Shown here piece after piece: positions 1-5,266 of a DNA stretch of 14,528 nt (its first letter is position 1; every line of letters starts with the position of its first letter). A program made the translations under genes and the position numbers. Below the pieces are notes generated by a model. That model made no database searches. It was not told the DNA's origin and was given only the letters and a program-made list of their open reading frames with translations. The DNA is from GWC2-56-14 sp043731355 (lineage in GTDB: Bacteria; Nitrospirota; UBA9217), in the NCBI GenBank assembly GCA_043731355.1, contig JAYTJE010000120.1, positions 1-14,528 on the forward strand. Direction: 5' to 3'.

Positions 1-230
1 CCGCAAACAAATCATAACAGAAGGAGTGCTTTTTTACTTCAAAAAAATGCTTTCCCCGCCAATAAAATCACTTATCTAAAGACTTTTGCAAGATGCTCAC
101 TAATAATGAATTATATGATCAGGTTGTTTTCAACGGCCCTGGAGAAGAGCATGTAGTCCGGATCACTGCAGTAATTGTGCAGATCAATAGCAGCATTTGA
201 TCAGAGGCAACAGAACAACCTGGAATTTCC

Positions 231-235
231 GGAGG
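231..235 (+). promoter_or_regulatory. Ribosome binding site deciding the start of the first gene
   Basis: GGAGG lies six bases before the ATG at 242. The longer reading of this frame begins at a TTG at 197, which has no comparable site upstream and would put fifteen polar residues before the signal peptide. The site therefore favours the ATG at 242. Confidence 0.7.
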
Positions 236-241
236 TGCGGG

Positions 242-793
242 ATGAGAAGAAAATCGAATGGAGCGTCACTGCTTCTCAGTTTGATTCGGAACTGTAGTGT
301 TCTGTTCTCGGGCGTTTTACTGCTCTTCCCACTGTTGCTTAATGCAGAGGAAGCGTGCGGAAGTAGAAATCTTCTGTCGCTCACGCCCCCCGTTCTCGGT
401 TACTCGACCGTTGAGGGTACGATTTATAATGCGATGCCTTTTTCCTATGAAAGAAGATTCCTTAACCACGCAGGAATACGCATGACCTCGTCTCTGATTT
501 ATTATGAAACCGTCTACCAGGCTTACTCCCTGAAACTTAGCGTGCCTGTTTATATAAATGCATGCGCCGTTGATCATAGCTACTACGGTTTCTACGCAGC
601 CCCCATCGTAACCGCAAGCGTACGCCGGCTTCCGAACACCACGCGCGCCATCCGAGGCGGATTCGAAGCGGGGTATGCCTGGCCGGTCGGGAATGATTCG
701 CAGTTCGTCCTGGGATATTGGCACATTTTTAACTTGCTGGACTACAAGCGGGCTGGTTCGGGACTCACTATATCATTAGGGTATTGGTTTTGA
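242..793 (+). CDS. Small predicted outer-membrane beta-barrel protein, function unknown
   Basis: This encodes 183 residues starting at the ATG that follows a GGAGG site. The N-terminus looks like a signal peptide: MRRK, then a hydrophobic stretch at about residues 17-33, with a likely signal peptidase I site after Asn34-Ala35. The mature part of about 148 residues is rich in Tyr, Gly and alternating hydrophobic residues in short strand-like blocks (about 79-107, 113-128, 137-148, 154-165, 173-183). It ends in Gly-Tyr-Trp-Phe, and a C-terminal aromatic is the usual signature of outer-membrane barrels recognised by the BAM machinery. The size fits an eight-stranded barrel. I recognise no specific family. 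It stands apart from the sulfur genes, and its base composition is less GC-rich than theirs. The outer-membrane location is inferred from sequence pattern alone. Confidence 0.6.
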   Translation: MRRKSNGASLLLSLIRNCSVLFSGVLLLFPLLLNAEEACGSRNLLSLTPPVLGYSTVEGTIYNAMPFSYERRFLNHAGIRMTSSLIYYETVYQAYSLKLSVPVYINACAVDHSYYGFYAAPIVTASVRRLPNTTRAIRGGFEAGYAWPVGNDSQFVLGYWHIFNLLDYKRAGSGLTISLGYWF

Positions 794-803
794 CCGACAT
801 CAA

Positions 804-827
804 TGCTTAACGGCGCCTGGTTGAGCA
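804..827 (+). other. Small hairpin between the two envelope genes
   Basis: TGCTTAAC at 804-811 pairs with GTTGAGCA at 820-827 (eight pairs, one of them G-U) around an 8-base loop that is itself partly palindromic (GGCGCC). It lies just after the stop at 793. The bases that follow are only moderately T-rich, so a terminator role is possible but weak. Confidence 0.3.
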
Positions 828-900
828 CCTGATTATCTTACCCGGTGTTTCCCAGGCTTCGTATTCATCCTAACAGCTTCGATGGTAACGGTATAGTTTT

Positions 901-1638
901 ATGCCGGTTTTCAATAATAAAATCTTGCATTATATTCTTTCCTCAGTTCTGATTGCCGGGTGCGCAACCAGCCGCGCAGATGTGTCAGTGTATCCTCCTT
1001 CTCCCGGAAAAACAGATGTTACCCTGTTTGGGAATGTCGAATATGACGCCCAAGGACGTCCGGTATTTAACAAAGTGCTATCGGATCGGCCATCCGGGGA
1101 GGGTGATCAGTTTGTTCTCGTGGAGTTCATGGACAACAGGCCGGTAAGGTCATTCGATATCGCCGTAATGTCGAATAGCGCGGAGGTCTTCAGGCCTTTC
1201 AGAGTTATTTACGAATGGACAGGAAGGGGGTTTAAAACAGGACTTTCGGCAGGCAAGGCGCATGTTGACTCAGTTCTCAAGGATCGAGAAACCAACACTT
1301 TAACCAATCAATTCGGTGGAACTGCCGATGCTTTGAGGGCCGTCGGTCCTGTCATTCTTTACAGTGTGGGCGGATTTATCGTCGGCCTGGCAGCCAGTAT
1401 CCCGGCAACTTTTCAGGAACTGGCGCAAGGACTTGTAATATCACGTGAGACGGTACTTGCCTATACCGTTTACGAGTATGATTTCCGGCAACGATTGTCT
1501 CGTACCAAAACATATTTGCCCGCTTCTACGGAACAGGAAATCATTAGAGCGGATTATTATTATACCGGTGATGATGTAGACCCCTATAAGGCTGCCGTAA
1601 AGAGCTATCCTGAAAATAAAGAAAGATATATACCCTGA
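901..1638 (+). CDS. Predicted lipoprotein, function unknown
   Basis: This encodes 245 residues. Residues 8-21 form a short hydrophobic region ending in a lipobox, Ile18-Ala19-Gly20-Cys21, so the protein is probably lipidated at Cys21. Ala follows the cysteine, not Asp, which in Gram-negative Lol sorting favours the outer membrane. Most of the mature chain looks soluble and mixed alpha/beta. A Gly/Ala-rich hydrophobic stretch at about 148-170 could be a membrane-associated helix or a buried glycine-rich segment. The C-terminus is Tyr-rich and charged. I do not recognise a family. No clear Shine-Dalgarno site precedes the ATG, in contrast to the sulfur genes; the start is supported mainly by the position of the lipobox. 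It may be co-expressed with the barrel gene upstream (107-base gap), but that is inference. Confidence 0.65.
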   Translation: MPVFNNKILHYILSSVLIAGCATSRADVSVYPPSPGKTDVTLFGNVEYDAQGRPVFNKVLSDRPSGEGDQFVLVEFMDNRPVRSFDIAVMSNSAEVFRPFRVIYEWTGRGFKTGLSAGKAHVDSVLKDRETNTLTNQFGGTADALRAVGPVILYSVGGFIVGLAASIPATFQELAQGLVISRETVLAYTVYEYDFRQRLSRTKTYLPASTEQEIIRADYYYTGDDVDPYKAAVKSYPENKERYIP

Positions 1639-1713
1639 ATCATATTCCACAACAGGAAGTAAAAGTCCTTCCCTTCGGAATCGAAATGTATTTAACGTAT
1701 TTACGGGGTTCTC

Positions 1714-1732
1714 GTTTTTAGATACTAAAAAC
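1714..1732. other. AT-rich hairpin after the lipoprotein gene
   Basis: GTTTTTAG at 1714-1721 and CTAAAAAC at 1725-1732 are perfect inverted copies around a 3-base loop. The stem is AT-rich, so it is weak as an intrinsic terminator, although the plus strand offers a short T run in the stem itself. It could also be a regulator-binding palindrome. Confidence 0.35.
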
Positions 1733-1741
1733 CATATTTCA

Positions 1742-1765
1742 CGGGAAGGTCGATGTGGTTTCCCG
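1742..1765. other. Small GC-rich hairpin
   Basis: CGGGAA at 1742-1747 pairs with TTCCCG at 1760-1765, with an additional possible G-U pair inside and a loop of about 10-12 bases. No T tract follows, so I make no functional call. Confidence 0.25.
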
Positions 1766-2036
1766 GGCGGAACAATATCTTTCCTGCCTTTGTAGCGCTC
1801 ACGCAGCCAGCATTTATTTTTTCCTGCGCTCGATGATTTTCTCCATCATATGCATATCATCACGGTACGCCGTATCAGGGTGCGGCGGCGCCGGGTGGCC
1901 ATTCACGAAGCCTTGCCCGCCTCCGGAGAAAAAGTGCCTGTCATTTCCAATCCCCCGGTTGCAAAGTCAGGTATTTTGTGATAGGGTGGCCGCTCATTTC
2001 CAGGCTGGAGGTCGGGGGATATCCTTTTGAACAGGG

Positions 2037-2654
2037 ATGGCAAGCAAAAAAATGGAAATCGTTCTCGCCACGCGAAATAAAAAAAAGATCGAAGAGATCA
2101 GGCGGATTACCGTCGACCTTCCGGTCACGATCCTCTCGCTCGATGATTTCCCCGCTTGTCCGGAAACCGTGGAGGACAAGGAAACCTTTGAAGGGAATGC
2201 GATCAAAAAGGCGGTCGAGGTCTGCGCCTATACGGGCAAGCTTTCCCTGGCGGACGATTCGGGTCTTGAGGTGGAGGCTCTTGGCGGCGCGCCTGGCGTC
2301 TATTCCGCCCGGTATGCAGGCGGTTCCGGCGGCGGCAACGATGTAAAAAATTATGAAAAACTGCTCAATGAACTGAAGACTGTCCCTGAGGAACAACGGC
2401 GCGCCCGGTTTGTCTGCTGCATGGCCCTGGCCTTCCCCGACGGACAGGTGAGGACCTTTTTTGGCTATGCAAAAGGTCGTATCGGTATGAAACCTAAAGG
2501 GAATACCGGATTCGGTTACGATCCGGTCTTCCTTCCCCAGGGGTTTATGAAGACCTTTGCGGAGATGACCGGAGAAGAGAAGGATAAACTCAGCCATAGG
2601 GGTAAAGCGATTGAAAAATTAGCTGAATTTATTCACCGGTGTACTCATTTATAA
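2037..2654 (+). CDS. rdgB: XTP/dITP pyrophosphatase (RdgB/HAM1 family)
   Basis: This is a cytosolic house-cleaning enzyme that hydrolyses non-canonical purine triphosphates (XTP, dITP, ITP) to the monophosphate and PPi. The 205-residue frame shows the family motifs in order: an N-terminal nucleotide-binding strand and loop ATRNKKK (11-17), DDSGLEV (73-79) carrying the catalytic/metal-binding acidic pair, GGAPGVYSARYAG (83-95), GFGYDPVF (158-165) and SHRGKA (186-191). The length matches the family (about 195-205). The ATG at 2037 has only a GGG directly against it; ATG at 2052 (Met6, giving MEIVLATRN) fits typical family N-termini equally well and may be the true start. An in-frame stop at 2028-2030 excludes anything longer. 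A 148-base spacer with promoter-like signals separates it from adk, so it is probably not part of the sulfur operon. Confidence 0.93.
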   Translation: MASKKMEIVLATRNKKKIEEIRRITVDLPVTILSLDDFPACPETVEDKETFEGNAIKKAVEVCAYTGKLSLADDSGLEVEALGGAPGVYSARYAGGSGGGNDVKNYEKLLNELKTVPEEQRRARFVCCMALAFPDGQVRTFFGYAKGRIGMKPKGNTGFGYDPVFLPQGFMKTFAEMTGEEKDKLSHRGKAIEKLAEFIHRCTHL

Positions 2655-2661
2655 ACAAAAC

Positions 2662-2696
2662 TAATATTCAAATTATAATTTTTAACTTGAATATTA
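2662..2696. repeat. 10-bp inverted repeat upstream of adk, possible operator
   Basis: TAATATTCAA at 2662-2671 and TTGAATATTA at 2687-2696 are perfect inverted copies separated by 15 AT-rich bases. The right arm contains the TTGAAT proposed as a -35 box, so a dimeric regulator bound here would cover the promoter. The centre-to-centre spacing (about 25 bases) is wider than for a simple helix-turn-helix dimer site, so a hairpin in the leader or a tandem site is an alternative. Confidence 0.4.
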
Positions 2697-2715
2697 ACTC
2701 GATTTCAACGATTAT
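2687..2715 (+). promoter_or_regulatory. Candidate sigma70-type promoter for the adk-sat-apr module
   Basis: TTGAAT at 2687-2692 and GATTAT at 2710-2715 are spaced 17 bases apart, with four of six consensus matches in each box. They sit in an AT-rich stretch about 90 bases before the adk start. This is a match by eye only; AT-rich DNA yields such boxes by chance. Confidence 0.35.
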
Positions 2716-2751
2716 ATGCCGGTTAAAACGTCGCACATGGTTTGTTGCGCC

Positions 2752-2778
2752 TTTACACATTAACTTTCACTCTATAAA
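2752..2778 (+). promoter_or_regulatory. Second candidate promoter close to adk
   Basis: TTTACA at 2752-2757 and TATAAA at 2773-2778 match the -35 and -10 consensus well, but the spacer is only 15 bases. Transcription would begin near 2785, giving a very short leader before the GGAGG at 2789-2793. It is an alternative to the boxes at 2687-2715. Confidence 0.3.
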
Positions 2779-2802
2779 TAATTTTATCGGAGGATTCACA
2801 CG

Positions 2803-3450
2803 ATGGCTAAAAGGGTTGTGCTGCTCGGTGCTCCCGGCGCCGGCAAAGGCACACAGGCAAAGATGTTGATCGACAGGTACAAGATCCCGCAGATCTCAAC
2901 AGGAGATATTCTCCGCAAGGCAGTCGCCGACGGCACACCGCTTGGCAAAGAGGCCAAGGTGATCATGGACTCGGGCGGACTCGTTTCCGACAAGATCGTG
3001 CTCGGCCTGGTCGAGGAGCGCATCAAACAGCCGGACTGCAAGGCTGGTTTTATCCTCGACGGGTTCCCGCGCAACACGGCCCAGGCCGAGGCCCTCGACA
3101 AGATCCTCTCCGGTATGGGCATGCCCCTTACCATTGCCCTCAATATCGACGTTGATATGAACGACCTCCTGAAGCGGCTCACCGGCCGCCGGACCTGCAA
3201 AAGCTGCCAGCAGATGTACAATATCTTTTTCTCAGCCCCCAAAAAAGAAGGGACCTGCGACAAGTGCGGCGGTGCGCTGTTCCAGCGCGACGACGACAAG
3301 GAAGCCACCATCAAGAAGCGGCTTGAGGTGTACACGCAGCAGACCGCGCCGCTCATCAATTACTACTCAAAGAAAAACATCATGAAGACCGTCATGGGCG
3401 TCGGCGGCATCAATGATATCTTCAAAAAAGTGACCGCAGTCCTGGGGTAA
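2803..3450 (+). CDS. adk: Adenylate kinase, zinc-type LID
   Basis: This catalyses AMP + ATP <-> 2 ADP in the cytosol. The 215-residue protein begins MAKRVVLLGAPGAGKGTQ, with the P-loop at 9-18. STGD (32-35) and DGFPR (86-90) are the AMP-site and catalytic arginine motifs. The LID domain (about 126-163) has four cysteines, C132, C135, C152 and C155, in two CxxC pairs, the arrangement that binds a structural zinc in many bacterial adenylate kinases. The length is normal for the long form. GGAGG at 2789-2793 lies nine bases before the ATG. Only 63 bases separate it from sat. In this position it probably serves to recycle the AMP released by APS reductase; each sulfate activated costs two phosphoanhydride bonds through this route. 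The enzyme assignment is secure; the dedicated sulfur role is inferred from context. Confidence 0.97.
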   Translation: MAKRVVLLGAPGAGKGTQAKMLIDRYKIPQISTGDILRKAVADGTPLGKEAKVIMDSGGLVSDKIVLGLVEERIKQPDCKAGFILDGFPRNTAQAEALDKILSGMGMPLTIALNIDVDMNDLLKRLTGRRTCKSCQQMYNIFFSAPKKEGTCDKCGGALFQRDDDKEATIKKRLEVYTQQTAPLINYYSKKNIMKTVMGVGGINDIFKKVTAVLG

Positions 3451-3452
3451 AG

Positions 3453-3488
3453 CGACTTAAGTAGGTCATAGAAGACCTATACGACTTA
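3453..3488. repeat. Palindrome flanked by a short direct repeat in the adk-sat spacer
   Basis: TAGGTC at 3462-3467 and GACCTA at 3474-3479 form a six-pair stem with a 6-base loop. CGACTTA occurs on both sides, at 3453-3459 and 3482-3488. No T tract follows the stem. It resembles a short interspersed intergenic repeat more than a terminator, but one copy cannot prove that. Confidence 0.4.
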
Positions 3489-3513
3489 TAAAATTCCTTA
3501 AGGAGGAAACACT

Positions 3514-4758
3514 ATGGCACTGGTAAAGCCGCACGGCAAAAAGAAGAAGCTCATGCCGCTTCTTCTGGCAGGGACGGCCCTCGAGAAAGAACTGAAGAAG
3601 GCCGCAAAGCTGAAGCAGCTCAAGATCTCCTCGCGTGAGACCGCGGACCTCGTGATGATGGGCATCGGCGCATTCACCCCGCTCACGGGCTTCATGTCCA
3701 AGAAGGACTGGAAGGGCGTTTGCAGCGACAAGTTCAAGCTTGCCGACGGCACGTTCTGGCCGGTCCCGGTGACGCTCTCGGCAAGCACTGAGTTCGCCGC
3801 GTCCGTCAAGAAAAATGAAGAGATCACGCTGGTCGACGAAGAGTCCGGCACAATCATGGCCACCATGAAGGTGACTGAGAAGTACGAGATGACCAAGGCC
3901 GACAAGGAACACGAGTGCAAGACGATCTTCCGCACCAATGACGTTGCCGGTCATCCGGGCGTACAGAAGGTCATGGGCCAGCCCGATGTGAACCTGGCCG
4001 GTCCGGTGAAGGTGCTTTCCGAGGCGCATTACCCCGAGACCTTCAAGGGCATCTACATGACCCCGGCCCAGACCCGCAAAATTTTCGAGGAGAAGGGCTG
4101 GAGCAAGATCGCCGCATTCCAGACCCGGAACCCCATGCATCGTTCCCATGAGTACCTTGCCAAGATCGCCATCGAGACCATGGACGGCGTCCTGATCCAC
4201 CAGATCCTGGGCAAGCTCAAAGAGGGCGATATCCCGGCCGATGTCCGCGCCGACGCCATCAACACCCTCATGGACAAGTACTTTGTAAAGGATTCGGCGG
4301 TACAGTGCGGCTACCCCATGGAAATGCGCTACGCCGGACCGCGCGAGGCGCTGCTCCACGCGCTCTTCCGTCAGAACTTCGGCTGCAGCCACCTGATCGT
4401 CGGCCGCGACCATGCCGGTGTGGGCGACTACTACGGCCCGTTTGACGCGCAGAAAATCTTCGATGAGATCCCGAAGGGCGCGCTCGAGACCCAGCCCCTC
4501 AAGATCGACCATACGTTCTACTGCTTCAAGTGCGACGGCATGGCTTCCATGAGGACCTGCCCGCACCAGAAGGAAGACCGGCTCATGCTGTCCGGCACCA
4601 AGCTCCGGAAGCTGCTTTCCGAGGGACAGGACGTGCCCGAACATTTCAGCCGTCCCGAGGTGCTGGTGATCCTCAAAAAGTACTATGCCGGCCTTACCGA
4701 GAAGGTGGAGATCAAGCTGCACGGCCACGCGGAAGGCACCCACACGGAGAACAAGTAA
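3514..4758 (+). CDS. sat: ATP sulfurylase (sulfate adenylyltransferase)
   Basis: This catalyses ATP + sulfate <-> adenosine 5'-phosphosulfate (APS) + PPi, the activation step of dissimilatory sulfate reduction, or the ATP-yielding last step if the pathway runs oxidatively. The 414-residue protein has the monofunctional, homo-oligomeric Sat layout: an N-terminal PUA-like domain (about 1-165), then a nucleotidyltransferase domain with QTRNPMH (203-209) and GRDHAG (297-302), the two active-site signatures that hold ATP and sulfate. C337, C340 and C349 with nearby H351 form a probable zinc site, as found in other bacterial and archaeal Sat enzymes of this class. There is no C-terminal APS-kinase domain, consistent with an APS-reductase pathway, not an assimilatory PAPS pathway. 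AGGAGG at 3501-3506 lies seven bases before the ATG. aprB follows after 62 bases. Confidence 0.97.
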   Translation: MALVKPHGKKKKLMPLLLAGTALEKELKKAAKLKQLKISSRETADLVMMGIGAFTPLTGFMSKKDWKGVCSDKFKLADGTFWPVPVTLSASTEFAASVKKNEEITLVDEESGTIMATMKVTEKYEMTKADKEHECKTIFRTNDVAGHPGVQKVMGQPDVNLAGPVKVLSEAHYPETFKGIYMTPAQTRKIFEEKGWSKIAAFQTRNPMHRSHEYLAKIAIETMDGVLIHQILGKLKEGDIPADVRADAINTLMDKYFVKDSAVQCGYPMEMRYAGPREALLHALFRQNFGCSHLIVGRDHAGVGDYYGPFDAQKIFDEIPKGALETQPLKIDHTFYCFKCDGMASMRTCPHQKEDRLMLSGTKLRKLLSEGQDVPEHFSRPEVLVILKKYYAGLTEKVEIKLHGHAEGTHTENK

Positions 4759-4772
4759 CCGAGGATTTAACG

Positions 4773-4795
4773 ACTGCGGATGCAGTTTATTTTAA
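4773..4795 (+). terminator. Weak hairpin with T-rich tail between sat and aprB
   Basis: ACTGC at 4773-4777 and GCAGT at 4782-4786 pair across a 4-base loop and are followed by TTATTTTAA. The stem has only five pairs, so any termination would be partial; it may instead mark a processing site. aprB remains downstream with a good ribosome site. Confidence 0.25.
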
Positions 4796-4820
4796 TCCAT
4801 AGACAGGAGGAAGTAATAAC

Positions 4821-5252
4821 ATGCCGAGTTATGTAATTACCGAGAAGTGTGACGGCTGCAAGGCGCAAGATAAGACTGCTTGCCAGTACATCTGCCCGAA
4901 CGACCTCATGGCCCTGAACAGGGACATCATGAAGGCCTACAACCAGGAGCCGGAGCAGTGCTGGGAGTGCTACAACTGCGTCAAGATCTGCCCGCAGCAG
5001 GCGATCGAGGTGAGGGGATATCAGGACTTCACGCCCCTTGGCGCGAGCGTGATCCCGATGCGTGGTACGGACTCCATCATGTGGACCATCAAGTTCCGCA
5101 ACGGGGTCCTGAAGCGCTTCAAATTCCCGATCAGAACAACGCCCGAAGGCTCGGTCGACCCTTACAAGGGCAAGCCTGAAGCGGATTATGCCAAGCTCAA
5201 GCAGCCTGGCTATTTCACCACGTCGAAGCCGATGCCGGTAATCAAAAAATAA
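4821..5252 (+). CDS. aprB: APS reductase beta subunit (2[4Fe-4S] ferredoxin-like)
   Basis: This is the iron-sulfur subunit that carries electrons to the FAD of AprA. The 143-residue protein begins with a two-cluster ferredoxin domain. C10, C13, C21 and C57 would hold one [4Fe-4S] cluster, and C47, C50, C53 and C25 the other. The wide C13-C21 gap is a known AprB trait. Residues about 63-100 form the beta segment, and the C-terminal tail (about 105-143, rich in Lys, Pro and Tyr) matches the extension that wraps around AprA in solved structures. GGAGG at 4806-4810 lies ten bases before the ATG. The stop overlaps the start of the aprA ribosome-site region and aprA begins 14 bases later, so the two subunits are very likely translated together. 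The length is slightly on the short side for the family but complete. Confidence 0.96.
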   Translation: MPSYVITEKCDGCKAQDKTACQYICPNDLMALNRDIMKAYNQEPEQCWECYNCVKICPQQAIEVRGYQDFTPLGASVIPMRGTDSIMWTIKFRNGVLKRFKFPIRTTPEGSVDPYKGKPEADYAKLKQPGYFTTSKPMPVIKK

Positions 5253-5266
5253 GGAGGAATAGATAA

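Larger units (their letters stand above)
1639..2036. other. 398-base spacer without a convincing gene
   Basis: This stretch lies between the lipoprotein gene and rdgB. It holds two small hairpins, at 1714-1732 and 1742-1765. A plus-strand open frame at 1755-2030 has Cys/Ser/Phe-rich, low-plausibility content. On the minus strand an open frame ends with TAA at 1814-1816 and reads back to a stop at 1967-1969. Its C-terminal end (Met-Glu-Lys-Ile-Ile-Glu-Arg-Arg-Lys-Lys) looks more protein-like, but it has only a poorly placed GTG start at 1904-1906. I see no tRNA or recognisable RNA here. Confidence 0.4.

Noticed and set aside
1..241. Gene or RNA in the left edge
   Set aside because: No frame of useful length and no tRNA or other structured RNA could be seen. 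TTGCAA at 86-91 has no well-spaced -10 box, so I did not call a promoter.
1755..2030. Plus-strand 91-codon open frame before rdgB
   Set aside because: GTG start without a ribosome site, a Cys/Ser/Phe-rich composition with no domain, and content that looks like antisense of a minus-strand frame.
1941..2597. Minus-strand open frame opposite rdgB
   Set aside because: It overlaps a clear rdgB gene with all family motifs and has no plausible protein features of its own.
2655..2802. Rex-type or sigma54-type site upstream of adk
   Set aside because: I looked for a TTGTTAA/TTAACAA pair with a short spacer and for GG and GC at -24/-12 spacing; neither is present in acceptable form.
3466..4743. Minus-strand open frame of 425 codons opposite sat
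   Set aside because: It lies wholly antisense to a secure ATP sulfurylase gene. Its composition (rich in Leu, Gly, His, Val, Asp) is what strong codon bias on the other strand gives, and it has no recognisable motif.
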